Notes: generated from the sequence alone by a model not told the origin. Numbered from the stretch's first letter, positions 18,463 through 27,590 are shown. The stretch is 64,000 nt of DNA from Planctomicrobium sp051465645 (GCF_051465645.1 NZ_CP195790.1:124001-188000), one strand, 5' to 3'. Made by a program: numbers and translations.

Positions 18463-18906
18463 TCAAAAGTCTTCCCGTACGACGCGACGTTCGGTGAAGT
18501 CGAGGAAGAGATAGACCTCCCCTTTGCCGTATTCCGAGATGTCAGGGATCGTCCTGTCCTCCTCTGACATCCAGCCATCGTCACCATACATCCGGAAATA
18601 CTCTTCCTCCGAGAGTGTCTTGTAACGACCTGGCCGCCCTGCCCAGAGGCATCCCGACTGCTCCCGAATGGTGACGTGTCCGTCTGCATTGCGAACCGGT
18701 TCCCCCGGTTGCAGTTTCTCAACGGCCCAGCGGGCGACTCCCTGCATGAGCTGATTGACGCTGATTCCGTTTTGATCGGCCAGGCGTTTTAGCTGCTCTA
18801 CCAAAGGCGTATCGAGCCGCAGCTCCAGGCGGGACTTCTCTCCCAGCTGGGGCGCGACAGGCTGAGGGACTGAGTTCTTCTTCGCCGCTGCTTTTTTCTT
18901 GGCCAT
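18463..18906 (-). CDS. Ribbon-helix-helix protein of the element
   Basis: 147 residues. A Lys/Ala-rich N-terminus (MAKKKAAAKKN) leads into an RHH DNA-binding unit, SRLELRLDTPLVEQLKRLADQ-NGISVNQLMQGVARWAVEKL (about residues 25-65), as in Arc, CopG and ParD. An acidic C-terminal part follows, with YKTLSEEEYFRMYGDDGW. A GGGAG ribosome site is present. In elements with a rolling-circle initiator such proteins often control copy number or the initiator promoter; I infer that role here. No toxin partner is visible next to it. Confidence 0.78.
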   Translation of the reverse strand: MAKKKAAAKKNSVPQPVAPQLGEKSRLELRLDTPLVEQLKRLADQNGISVNQLMQGVARWAVEKLQPGEPVRNADGHVTIREQSGCLWAGRPGRYKTLSEEEYFRMYGDDGWMSEEDRTIPDISEYGKGEVYLFLDFTERRVVREDF

Positions 18907-19528
18907 GATCTTCTCCCGTGTTGTGTAACGGTAGTTCTACCGTCATTGTAAACGGCGTCAATACCGATTTAAGAAAGTTGATGGGATCCAAACGAACACG
19001 CCAGGCAAGTCAGCTGCGTATTAACAGCACAAAAAGAGGCCGAATCCTCGAACCTGAATGGGGATTGCCTGCGGCGCAACTTCACCAGGGAGAGGGATCT
19101 GGGCTCTCAGACTCCGCAGCGTGATCTGCTTTCGTGAGCGTGAACTCCCTGCCCGTGCCCCACTCCCCGGAGCCAGTTTTCCGGGCCCGCGACAATGGCA
19201 ACCAGGACGGCCAAGCATCATCCCGCGAGGAAGTCCCCTGCCCCGACTGCCACGCTGCTCTGGGTGAGACCGTCCCGCCCTCCGGGAGAAAAATGGAGAC
19301 GCAAATGGCACTCGACACCAAAGCCATCGAGTGCCACGAGTCAATGAAAACGCAACGGCATTTTTCACCCTGCGGTCATGCCGCTCTCACCTGGTCGCAA
19401 TCAACTGGCTCCGGGGAGAGGGGCAATTAACATCACTCGATACAACTGATCTCATTTATCCTTTGATGGACAACTGTTAATATCTTGGACAACATAACAA
19501 TGCGCATCAATAGAACGCGGGCCGAACA
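18907..19528. other. Non-coding region of the element, structured
   Basis: Divergent gap of about 620 bp between the RHH gene and the large cargo gene. It holds the 23-bp inverted repeats at 19156-19425 with inner hairpins. Two TGGACAAC words (19467-19474 and 19486-19493) sit 19 bp apart just before the cargo gene. Open frames here lack ribosome sites and motifs. It is a reasonable place for the replication origin, but I cannot show that. Confidence 0.45.
19156..19425. repeat. MITE-like stretch bounded by 23-bp inverted repeats
   Basis: The left arm 19156-19178 and right arm 19403-19425 are reverse complements with one mismatch; the shared core is CTCCCCGGAGCCAGTT. Inside is a hairpin with perfect 9-bp arms, GGCACTCGA (19307-19315) and TCGAGTGCC (19327-19335), with an 11-base loop. 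No open frame is credible inside. The total of about 270 bp, the terminal repeats and the lack of coding fit a miniature inverted-repeat element or an origin region. No clear target duplication was seen. Confidence 0.5.
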
Positions 19529-22500
19529 ATGTCGAATAACTGGAATAATCTACGCAGTTGGAATGGAGATCAAAGACATGCATTTGAGGAACTCTGCTGT
19601 CAACTTGCATATGCAGAGAACGTTCCTGAACATTCTATTTTCCATCGAAAAGGAACGCCCGATGCTGGCGTTGAATGTTATTGGAAAACCCCGACTGATG
19701 ATGAGTGGTGCTGGCAAGCCAAATTCTTTCTTCAAAGCTTAGGGCCCTCACAATGGCAGCAACTGACGGATTCATTTCAGTCGGCGATGGACAACCACCC
19801 CAACCTGACACGATACGTTATCTGCCTACCTCAAAATCTTCCTGACGATCGAAAGCCGAATCGTAAGAGTTCAGCGCAGAAGTGGGAGGAACGCTGTGCC
19901 GAGTGGCAAGCAAGAGCTGCCGCTGCTGGTCGAAAAATCGAAATAGTACTCTGGGATGAAACGCAGCTTGTCGAGAGAATTACGAAACCTGAGCACCAGG
20001 GCAAGCATTGGTTCTGGTTTGACTCAGAGCAACGACTGACTCACCACTGGTTTCAAGATCGACTTGACGAGGCAATTGCGAACGCAGGCGACCGTTATAC
20101 CCCGAAAGCACATGTCGAACTTCCAATCGCTCAGATCTTCGATGGACTTGGCCGGAGGCCGAAATTCTTTCAACGCTTCGAGGAATTGATCGCTTCGGTG
20201 CACGAAAAGCATCGCCGACTTGATCGTGGAGCCGACAAAGGCATTCTTGCCGCCGACTATACGTTGCTTGGCGACCAGCTCTCTGACCTGTCAGTGTCTC
20301 TCCATACACTTCTGCCGAACGAATCTGGATCTGGTGCCGCGCCTTTGCCCCTCTGCCTGGAAAAAGTCAGTGACTTGGCCGAAAAGCTGGCGAGCTTGTC
20401 CGAGGACATCAGCGACAAGCTTCAAGAAATGGCCGCAAAAGTCGAAGCAAATCTGCCAGAAGCCAAACGGAAATCTTTTTACCGAAATGAGGAGGTCGAG
20501 AACCTTCGAGGTGCCTCATACCGACTTCGTGAGATGCGCGCTGTGCTATACGATATCTCCGGATTCGCGGATACCGACGAATCTCGCCTCGCGAATATTC
20601 CAGCATTACTACTGACCGGCCACGCTGGTCTCGGGAAAACGCACTTACTTTGCGACATCGCAGAGCGCGGACTGCTGCAAGGTCAACCGCATCTTCTGCT
20701 TCATGGTGCTCATTTCAACGATAATGAACCTTTGCAGCAGATCGTGAATCAGCTTGGCTTGAACTGTACCGTGGAGCAGTTTCTGGGAGGCTTAACCGCT
20801 GCTGCTCAGGCGTATAAGAGCCGAGTTCTCATCTTCATTGATGCGATCAACGAGGGCTCCGGAAATGGCTTGTGGAAAAAACACCTACTAGGATTTCTCG
20901 CTAGGCTTCGCAATTACCCATGGATTGGCGTTTGTTTAAGCGTTCGCACAACCTATGAGGATCTGGTGGTCCCGAAGCCGATTCCCGAGGGTATTCTGAT
21001 AGAGGTAGAGCATCGCGGGTTTGAAGAGAATGAAGCTGAGGCGGTGCATCGCTTTTTCACCGAATATGGGATTGCCCCCACATTTCCACTACTCTCTCCT
21101 GAGTTCTCAAGACCGCTGTTTCTAAAACTCTTCTGTTCTGCCATTAAGAACATTGGTCTTAACCAGGTGCCGCCAAGAATACGCGGCATTTCAGCGCTAC
21201 TGGAGTTATTCCTTGATTCCGTGAACCAGAAGCTCTCAGCACCACAATGCCTCGACTTCAATAAGCATGACCGCATAGTTCATAGAGCTGTTGAGAAACT
21301 CTGCGTAGAATTCGCAACTTCAGAGAACGAGTTCGTCCAGAGAGCGAAAGCCGAGGCTTGCGTCAACTCAGTTCTCCCAGCAAGTGGCCACTCAAAGAGC
21401 CTGTTTGCACACTTGGAACATGAGGGTGTGATCAGCGTCGACCGCTGGCGAACGGCAGAGGGCTTTCAGGAAGTCGTCCATTTCGCATATCAACGGTTCA
21501 CTGATCATCTGGTTTCTAAATACCTGCTCGATCAATACCTAGATAGCAAGAATCCGGCTCGATCCTTCAAAAAGCAGGGGAAAATTGGACGTCTATTTAA
21601 ATGTGAAGCAGATGGTAGGAGGTGGAGCGGCCTTCTTGAAGCAATGAGTGTGCAACTCCCTGAACGCACAGGGAAGGAATTCTTCGAACTTGTACCACAT
21701 CTTTCGGGAACTTCGGTCGTCCGTCAGGCGTTTGTTGAAAGTTTTGCTTGGCGCGACAAGAAGGCTTTTTCGGCGGAATCGAATAAGTACATCAATAATG
21801 TTGTACTGAGACATTACGACACCAGATACGAATTCTGGAATGCGCTATTGATGATCGCTGCTATTCCTGATCACGCCTATAACGCAGATTGGCTCCATAA
21901 GATTCTCATGGGATATTCTCTTCCTGATCGAGATGCTTGGTGGTCAATTTTTCTTCACAACCAATGGGGAGAAGTCGGCCCAGTTATTCGGCTGATCGAC
22001 TGGGCTTGGGCCGACTCGAACAAGAATTGCTTCTCGGATGAGGTCATCCGGCTCGGGGGAACTGCGCTTGCTTGGTTCCTAACGTCATCGAATCGGTTTC
22101 TTCGAGATCGGGCCACGAAAGCAATGGTTCGACTGCTGGAAAATCGCATCTCGGTCGTTGCTCGCCTACTTGAAGATTTTGCTGATGTAGACGATCCATA
22201 CGTAAAAGAAAGGCTTTTTGCAGTAGCCTACGGCGTATCGATGAGGTGTTCTGACGGTACCGCAGTTGGGATGTTGGCGGAACGGGTCTATGATCGCGTC
22301 TTCCGAAACAGGAAGAATATTCCTGTTCATGTCCGAACTCGAGATTACGCGAGGGGAGTTGTAGAACGAGGGCTGGTGCTCAATCCTACTTTACCAGTCG
22401 ATGTCAAGAAAATTCGACCGCCCTATGGAACTCCTTGGCCGAAAAAGAAACCTAAGACCGAATCGGCACTTCGCCGACGAATGGCGACAAAGACGCCGAG

Positions 22501-24094
22501 CAATGCAAATCAGGCAATAGAACATCTCGTCGGGTCTATCACGTCGGATTTTGAGGACTTCTGCAAGTATATCATTAGTAGTTTTTCTGAATGGTCTAAT
22601 GTCCCGCTCGGACAAGATCAGCACCCTACTCGTAGAGAAAGGTTTGAAGCCTACCGGAAGTCGTTGACGAATCGTCAGAGGGCTGCCTTGGACGCATTCA
22701 CCGATCTTAAAACGTCCGACGCAGAACGTTCGGGCCGCGTTCTGAAGCGTGAGATTTCACCTGAAGACCGGAAGCGGCTTGGTGAGCTAGCAGAAGAGGA
22801 GTTTCGGAAGTGCCTACGAAAGGGATCAAAGAAGGCGCGACTCTTCGAAGCGGAGGCGCTGCCGTACATTGAAAATCCATACGGCGTCGATCGAAGCTTT
22901 GATGCCGACTTTGCAACCAAATGGATACTTCAACGCGTAGTAGAGATTGGTTGGACCGCTGAGCGATTCGGCCAATTTGATCAGCGTGTCAATAGCTACC
23001 AGTATGACGGACGTTCAGCCCACAAAGCGGAGCGGATTGGGAAAAAGTATCAGTGGATCGCCTACTGCGAACTGTTAGCTCGCATTGCCGACAACTTTCA
23101 AATGAGGTGGGCTGTGGATGACGAGGACGGCTTCCAATTTCAGGGGCCTTGGGAACTGTCCCATGGGCGCGACATCGACCCATCAATGCTGTTGACTTCG
23201 GTAGAGCGAGATAATTGGAGGCCATCAAGTCCTTGCTGGTGGTTTCCGTTTTCTCCGATGCAATGGGAGGGCGGCACAAATCACCTTAAATGGCTAAAGG
23301 ATCAAAGAGATCTGCCAGATCCTAAAGCACTGATTCAAGTGGGACGAGATCGCAACGCGACTCAGTGGTTGAACCTTAATGGTTACTACGTCTGGGAAGA
23401 GCCAGCGCCAGTCAAGGAAGATCGCTTCTCAACAGAAAGAAGACAACTCACGTACTGTCTAAGGTCATTTCTAGTTCGAAGGAAGCGATCGAAAGCGTTT
23501 TTTGACTGGCTCTCGGAAGTAAATCTCTATGGACCATTGCTCGATTATCCATCCTCCGAGTACCGACTCTTCCTTGGCGAATTTTATTGGTCATATGCTT
23601 ACCAGTCGCAAGACAATGAGTACCATGGTCGCGACGGATGGACGAAAGGACGATTAGATAGGATGCCGAGTGAGATTGCCTGTACCGTCGAGCGTTACCT
23701 TCGGGAGTCCAGTACGGAAGACTGCTCTGTTGACGATACGGTATTAATAGATCTGCCTTGTAAGCAAATCGTTGAAGGGATGGGGCTGTCCTGGGGAGGA
23801 AAGAACAGTGAGTATGTTGACCGGTTGGGGCATGTAATCGCGTTTGATCCATCAGTCACCGAGCGGGGCCCCGAGGCATTATTGATCCATCGCAACAAGT
23901 TCTTGGAATATCTGCAAGATGAAGGGCTCGAGGTCTTCTGGACGATAAGTGGCGAAAAACATCGCATTGGAGGATCGCATCGCCATGAAGACTATTTGGG
24001 GCATATGGAAATCGGTGGCTACTATCGAATTGTCGATGGCGAAATTTGTGGTCAAATTCACTCAAAATTCAAGTCTCCATCCAATCGAAGCTGA
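19529..24094 (+). CDS. Avs-like anti-phage STAND NTPase with Mrr-like nuclease domain
   Basis: 1521 residues. Residues 1-160 form a PD-(D/E)xK nuclease of the Mrr-like kind: Asp45 and Glu49 (GTPDAGVE), then Gln63-Ala-Lys65 (EWCWQAKFF). A linker helix region (200-330) leads to the NTPase: Walker A GHAGLGKT at 364-371, Walker B LIFIDAINEG with Asp438, and a sensor Arg473 in LSVRTTYED. About 1000 residues of helical, repeat-like sequence follow. In known Avs proteins such a C-terminus binds phage terminase or portal protein, the NTPase oligomerises, and the nuclease then degrades DNA. Nuclease plus STAND in one chain matches type 4 AVAST best; its actual target is unknown. It is the sole cargo of the element and reads intact. 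Confidence 0.85.
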   Translation: MSNNWNNLRSWNGDQRHAFEELCCQLAYAENVPEHSIFHRKGTPDAGVECYWKTPTDDEWCWQAKFFLQSLGPSQWQQLTDSFQSAMDNHPNLTRYVICLPQNLPDDRKPNRKSSAQKWEERCAEWQARAAAAGRKIEIVLWDETQLVERITKPEHQGKHWFWFDSEQRLTHHWFQDRLDEAIANAGDRYTPKAHVELPIAQIFDGLGRRPKFFQRFEELIASVHEKHRRLDRGADKGILAADYTLLGDQLSDLSVSLHTLLPNESGSGAAPLPLCLEKVSDLAEKLASLSEDISDKLQEMAAKVEANLPEAKRKSFYRNEEVENLRGASYRLREMRAVLYDISGFADTDESRLANIPALLLTGHAGLGKTHLLCDIAERGLLQGQPHLLLHGAHFNDNEPLQQIVNQLGLNCTVEQFLGGLTAAAQAYKSRVLIFIDAINEGSGNGLWKKHLLGFLARLRNYPWIGVCLSVRTTYEDLVVPKPIPEGILIEVEHRGFEENEAEAVHRFFTEYGIAPTFPLLSPEFSRPLFLKLFCSAIKNIGLNQVPPRIRGISALLELFLDSVNQKLSAPQCLDFNKHDRIVHRAVEKLCVEFATSENEFVQRAKAEACVNSVLPASGHSKSLFAHLEHEGVISVDRWRTAEGFQEVVHFAYQRFTDHLVSKYLLDQYLDSKNPARSFKKQGKIGRLFKCEADGRRWSGLLEAMSVQLPERTGKEFFELVPHLSGTSVVRQAFVESFAWRDKKAFSAESNKYINNVVLRHYDTRYEFWNALLMIAAIPDHAYNADWLHKILMGYSLPDRDAWWSIFLHNQWGEVGPVIRLIDWAWADSNKNCFSDEVIRLGGTALAWFLTSSNRFLRDRATKAMVRLLENRISVVARLLEDFADVDDPYVKERLFAVAYGVSMRCSDGTAVGMLAERVYDRVFRNRKNIPVHVRTRDYARGVVERGLVLNPTLPVDVKKIRPPYGTPWPKKKPKTESALRRRMATKTPSNANQAIEHLVGSITSDFEDFCKYIISSFSEWSNVPLGQDQHPTRRERFEAYRKSLTNRQRAALDAFTDLKTSDAERSGRVLKREISPEDRKRLGELAEEEFRKCLRKGSKKARLFEAEALPYIENPYGVDRSFDADFATKWILQRVVEIGWTAERFGQFDQRVNSYQYDGRSAHKAERIGKKYQWIAYCELLARIADNFQMRWAVDDEDGFQFQGPWELSHGRDIDPSMLLTSVERDNWRPSSPCWWFPFSPMQWEGGTNHLKWLKDQRDLPDPKALIQVGRDRNATQWLNLNGYYVWEEPAPVKEDRFSTERRQLTYCLRSFLVRRKRSKAFFDWLSEVNLYGPLLDYPSSEYRLFLGEFYWSYAYQSQDNEYHGRDGWTKGRLDRMPSEIACTVERYLRESSTEDCSVDDTVLIDLPCKQIVEGMGLSWGGKNSEYVDRLGHVIAFDPSVTERGPEALLIHRNKFLEYLQDEGLEVFWTISGEKHRIGGSHRHEDYLGHMEIGGYYRIVDGEICGQIHSKFKSPSNRS

Positions 24095-24271
24095 CAAAAC
24101 AGTAGGACTTTCAGTCAATCTGATTCTGGAAATTGTTGTTCGGATGGGACCGGGAGTACGGAGCCAATTCTTAGGCGATGCTGGCTATCATACGAGTAGC
24201 TGGTATTGTCTGAACTAGTCATGCTGAAAAATGTTCTGCACGTTCAACACACCTCTCTATACACCTGCGAA

Positions 24272-24440
24272 CTAGGAGGCAATCGCAAAGTCCACAGTCG
24301 CGAATCCGCATCTGGGGTCCAGATACGGACGCGCTGATTTCCCTGCAGTGCATTTGCCATCTCCATATTTCAGCACAAAGTTTTGGCTCGGGTTGTATCC
24401 CGCCACTCGGTCGAATAAGTGACAACTTGAATATCGACCT
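24272..24440 (-). other. Possible gene remnant near the right end of the element
   Basis: One minus frame ending at a TAG (24272-24274) reads VAGYNPSQNFVLKYGDGKC, then PYLDPRCGFATVDFAIAS, a protein-like composition without a usable start in frame. A second frame upstream (from about 24505) reads MQKILICGVSVEGSNRVD and stops. Together they look like a broken small gene, but I cannot name a family. Confidence 0.25.
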
Positions 24441-24536
24441 CTGCCGCGAAGTCAACGCGATTGCTCCCCTCAACACTCACCCCACAAATTAGGATCTTCT
24501 GCATCCGAGCAACACATTAGCCAAGCATTGCTAAAA

Positions 24537-24564
24537 CGAAAGCCCGGTAAAAACCGGGCTTTCG
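24537..24564. terminator. Hairpin at the right end of the element
   Basis: CGAAAGCCCGG and CCGGGCTTTCG form perfect 11-bp arms around TAAAAA. There is no long U-run, so it may be a weak terminator or a barrier insulating the element end. It lies 37 bp left of attR. Confidence 0.55.
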
Positions 24565-24600
24565 ACAGCATCTGCAACGCATCAGAAAAGGACTTTTAGA

Positions 24601-24644
24601 CTTCGGAACCGGGGGTTAGAGGTTCGAGCCCTCTCGGGTGCACT
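24601..24644 (+). repeat. attR: second copy of the 44-bp tRNA segment
   Basis: Identical over 44 bases to 14525-14568. It contains the anticodon loop onwards but not the 5' half, so it cannot encode a tRNA. It marks the right end of the element. Confidence 0.95.
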
Positions 24645-24656
24645 CCACCGATCATT

Positions 24657-24678
24657 CGCCCGACCATCGTGTCGGGCG
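24657..24678 (+). terminator. Probable original terminator of tRNA-Arg, displaced
   Basis: CGCCCGAC and GTCGGGCG form a perfect 8-bp stem with loop CATCGT, followed by ATGTCGTTTATT. It begins 13 bases after the attR core, the place where a tRNA terminator would lie before insertion. A second hairpin (ATCCAAGTC/GACTTGGAT, 24701-24726) follows. Confidence 0.55.
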
Positions 24679-25061
24679 ATGTCGTTTATTGGCTGGCCTT
24701 ATCCAAGTCCTTCTTTCGACTTGGATGTCAGATCCTCGCTTCCCGTATTTGATTGGAAGAATAGAGCCCCCCTGCTGTAAGCCGAATACGATGCGAAAGC
24801 TGCGCATCGGTTCTGCCGGGAGGATTGGCAGGTGGAGAGTTTTATCAAGCCGCTGGTGCTTTGTGCTGGTGAAGCAGATCAATCATTCGACGCTCTCGCG
24901 TGATACATGAGAGCTGTCTGTTTGTGAAAGCCGCAGCCTGGAATTGGTCTACGCCCTGCGACGTTCGGCTAAACTCGACCAAAGTCGATGACTTTCATAA
25001 GAGCAAAATTAGCTTAGGGTGTCGGCGTATGGAGTTTCTCGTCGAGGTTGATGATCGGTTG

Positions 25062-25229
25062 TTAGCTTACCATCAGGGTTCCTTCGTAGATCCGGTCCAG
25101 ATCGATCATGAGTTCAGTCACGATTGAGAATGAAAGCACCAGCAAGACCGTCAACGCAAACAAGAACCATGACGGAGGCGTGTCGTACCAAGTCTTCAAG
25201 AGCATGGAACACCCCCGACAGGATTGCAT
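25062..25229 (-). CDS. Possible small single-pass membrane protein
   Basis: 55 codons. The sequence has a Cys-containing N-terminus (MQSCRGCSMLLKTWYDTPPS), one clear membrane helix (WFLFALTVLLVLSFSIV) and a short acidic tail (ELMIDLDRIYEGTL). The hydrophobic helix with charged ends makes chance less likely. No good ribosome site is present; an internal ATG at 25205 is an alternative. It lies downstream of the Fur-like site at 25678. It could be a fragment of a larger lost gene. Confidence 0.3.
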   Translation of the reverse strand: MQSCRGCSMLLKTWYDTPPSWFLFALTVLLVLSFSIVTELMIDLDRIYEGTLMVS

Positions 25230-25263
25230 CGCCGAACTCAATGGAATTCAACTTCGCCGGACA

Positions 25264-25677
25264 TCACCAACGACTCCCTGCCTGTATGTCGTCGAATAGA
25301 GCCAGCTGGTCCTGAAGGGATTGGCTACCGCAGTACTGGCAACTTGAACGAATGCAGATTGGGTGATGTCTCATTTTCCAATCTATCCGGCGTTTGAGCA
25401 TTGTCACTGGTTCATCATCCCATCTGCGCTGACGTTTCGGGGCTATTGTCGCCGCTTTTGCTCGTCGTCCTGATTTGCGATTTGCATGACGGCACATATT
25501 CCGGTGGAAACGACGGCAATTTGCAGGATTGGCTTCTCTGATTTGAAGCAGACGTAAACCACTATTTAGATGATGTTTAAGGTGAAGATCGCTGTTGAGG
25601 GTGACGCTCATGTCGGAAATCTTTTGCTTCGCCACTTGCGATTCGGGCCCTGATGAGATATTAAATTGGCTGAACAT
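25264..25677 (-). CDS. Doubtful ORF starting at a Fur-like site
   Basis: 137 codons whose ATG directly adjoins the palindrome at 25678-25692, which leaves no room for a ribosome site. The sequence is Arg/His/Lys-rich and ends with a CxxC-like group (CIRSSCQYCGSQSLQDQLALF). I recognise no family. It may be a decayed gene or chance; the neighbouring operator-like site is its only support. Confidence 0.25.
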   Translation of the reverse strand: MFSQFNISSGPESQVAKQKISDMSVTLNSDLHLKHHLNSGLRLLQIREANPANCRRFHRNMCRHANRKSGRRAKAATIAPKRQRRWDDEPVTMLKRRIDWKMRHHPICIRSSCQYCGSQSLQDQLALFDDIQAGSRW

Positions 25678-25692
25678 TGAGACTGAGTCTCA
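25678..25692. promoter_or_regulatory. Fur-like 7-1-7 palindrome
   Basis: TGAGACTGAGTCTCA, a perfect 7-1-7 inverted repeat. It differs only at the centre base from the site upstream of the feo operon (63049-63063). The 7-1-7 form matches the classic Fur box layout (TGATAATNATTATCA) with altered inner bases. No clear iron gene follows on either side. Confidence 0.5.
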
Positions 25693-26108
25693 GTTTCCTC
25701 TTGGCTAAGCCAGCCCACCGAGATCTTTCAGGCAGGCCGCGATGCTGAGGTGATGCTGTCAGACGTGAGAGACCCCTGCGGATTCAGTTCGCACGGGAAT
25801 CCCCCTTTAGGAAGTTCGTCCTTCCAAACGCATCATCAGAACGCAGCCCGATCCGTCGACGCAGAGCAAATGCTCGCGGCCCTTCAATACTCATTGGCTT
25901 GAAGGAAAAGCCGATCGAACCGCCTGTTGGGCCCAATCTGATTTGCGTCCTGGACGACACCCAGAAGTAGACACGCTTCCCCCAGAACTCCATTGGTGAC
26001 CACGCCTGCCGTTGATTATTTCAACGAGTAAAGAGTCACCCTCACGCGTCTCATCTCAATTCGTTTGCAAGTGAATGACACATCAAACAAATTGACAGGA
26101 GTGAGGAT

Positions 26109-27101
26109 ATGAGAATTTCGACTCTGAATCGTCGGGCCAGACAGTCATTACAGCAAAACAAGATAGCTCGTAGTGGGTTCACTTTGATCGAACTGCTGGT
26201 TGTGATTGCAATCATCGCAATCCTGATTGCCCTGCTTCTTCCAGCCGTGCAACAAGCCAGAGAAGCGGCTCGACGCAGTCAGTGCAAGAACAATATGAAA
26301 CAGATTGGACTCGCGATCCATATGTTCCATGACACACACCTGCACTTCCCTGCGTCGATCAAGAACTATGATGAGGTTGAGATTGAGAATGCCGCCGCTG
26401 CTTCACGGGCTCCAGTCGCTTCGCACAACACAGGGTTCATTCCACTGTTTCCATACCTTGAAGACGATGCTGTCGCACGTCGCTGGGATCCGAAACTTGC
26501 ACGCAACAGCGCTGTCGATACAGACGGCGACGGGTACTCAAATGCGACACTTCAGAAGCTCATGATTGACACCCTGCTCTGCCCCACCATGGCTATGCCC
26601 AGCGGACCACTTGGAGGAACAGAAGAACGTGCGCCATGTAGCTATATTTTCAGTTCAGGCACAATTGATTCTGGAAATTATGCTTATCCACCGACTCCGG
26701 AACCTGCCTTTGATGGGGCAATCACACCAGTGAAACTGGTTGCCGCGGGCACAACTAACAACAGCCCTAATAAACAGTATCGTAAGATTGCAGATATCAC
26801 AGACGGGACATCTAACACCTTTGGACTCGGCGAAACGGATTTCTCACCAACAGGGATTCCATCCACTTCGATGGGAGCAGTCTGGTCATATGGATACATG
26901 TATTCTGCCGGGAACACATTACATGCCTTCAACGTCCATAACCACACATCCGCACCGATCGGCGCATTTCGCAGTGAACACCCAGGTGGAGCTCACTTCC
27001 TGATGATGGATGGTTCAGTTCACTTCTTCGCACAGAATATCGACAACACTCTTTATCGAAATCTGTCGACTCGCGCCGGGAGCGAGATTGTGAACTGGTG
27101 A
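26109..27101 (+). CDS. DUF1559 prepilin-type protein
   Basis: 330 residues. A type IV pilin-like N-terminus (ARSGFTLIELLVVIAIIAIL, with cleavage expected after Gly23 and Glu28 at +5) is followed by the family's QQAREAARRSQCKNNMKQIGLA segment and the H-X9-DG motif near the C-terminus (HPGGAHFLMMDGS). DITDGTSNTF is also typical. An AGGAGTGAGG ribosome site precedes the ATG. These planctomycete proteins are exported pseudopilin-like proteins of unknown role. It differs from the two later copies by a longer N-terminus and an insert with VDTDGDGYS. It is followed by a small lipoprotein gene. Confidence 0.95.
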   Translation: MRISTLNRRARQSLQQNKIARSGFTLIELLVVIAIIAILIALLLPAVQQAREAARRSQCKNNMKQIGLAIHMFHDTHLHFPASIKNYDEVEIENAAAASRAPVASHNTGFIPLFPYLEDDAVARRWDPKLARNSAVDTDGDGYSNATLQKLMIDTLLCPTMAMPSGPLGGTEERAPCSYIFSSGTIDSGNYAYPPTPEPAFDGAITPVKLVAAGTTNNSPNKQYRKIADITDGTSNTFGLGETDFSPTGIPSTSMGAVWSYGYMYSAGNTLHAFNVHNHTSAPIGAFRSEHPGGAHFLMMDGSVHFFAQNIDNTLYRNLSTRAGSEIVNW

Positions 27102-27287
27102 TCTCGATCTTGGTCAGATTCCGAACGACAGCCGCAGATCAGGTCTTACGAAGCTAGTTAAGCTTTGCCTGGTACTTGAGGATTTCACCGCTCCTGCAGA
27201 CTTCCTTTCAGGAGCGGTGAGCCATTCTTGTTCGCTAAAAAATCAACGATCGAATTGTTTCGTTGGCTAAATTGAGGAGTCGCGTCG

Positions 27288-27590
27288 GTGCTACATTTGA
27301 CGCTCAGACTTTGCCTGATTGCATTGCTTGCATGGCAAATCGGGTGTGGCCAGAAAGCCGTTGAGCCACTACCGGAGCCTGCCCCGGATCTTTCGCAGAT
27401 GAAGCTCACACTCGACGTCTGGAACAAGATTCAAGATCCCGAGAAATATGATCGTGACACTTTGAGACGTCTTCGCAAAGAGGAGCCGTCACTGAAGTCG
27501 AACGAGAACTGGAAGACGTTCCACAACACGGTCGTGATCCCAGGGATCAAGAAGGAGTTCGGCGAAAGCTTCGCACCGAAACCTCTTTAA
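27288..27590 (+). CDS. Small lipoprotein paired with a DUF1559 gene
   Basis: 100 residues from a GTG with GAGGAG upstream (27274-27279). A signal peptide (MLHLTLRLCLIALLAWQIGC) ends at a lipobox-like QIGC. The mature part is charged and helical (LTLDVWNKIQDPEKYDRDTL) without a family I know. It follows the DUF1559 gene on the same strand, a pairing repeated twice around 36-39.5 kb. Outer-envelope location is inferred. Confidence 0.7.
   Translation: MLHLTLRLCLIALLAWQIGCGQKAVEPLPEPAPDLSQMKLTLDVWNKIQDPEKYDRDTLRRLRKEEPSLKSNENWKTFHNTVVIPGIKKEFGESFAPKPL

Larger units (their letters stand above)
24645..26108. other. Gene-poor chromosomal region
   Basis: About 1.46 kb with no confident gene. It holds the displaced terminator, two doubtful minus-strand small ORFs (25062-25229 and 25264-25677) and a Fur-like palindrome. 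Other open frames (24900-25127 plus, 25784-25993 minus) lack ribosome sites and recognisable motifs. The picture fits a decayed region beside an integration hot spot. Confidence 0.4.

Noticed and set aside
19021..19368. 115-codon minus-strand frame in the element
   Set aside because: It lies inside the inverted-repeat block; Arg/Gly/Ser-rich, no ribosome site, likely a by-product of high G+C.
24219..24476. 85-codon minus-strand frame near attR
   Set aside because: Another frame of the same DNA is more protein-like and is itself broken; no start signal.
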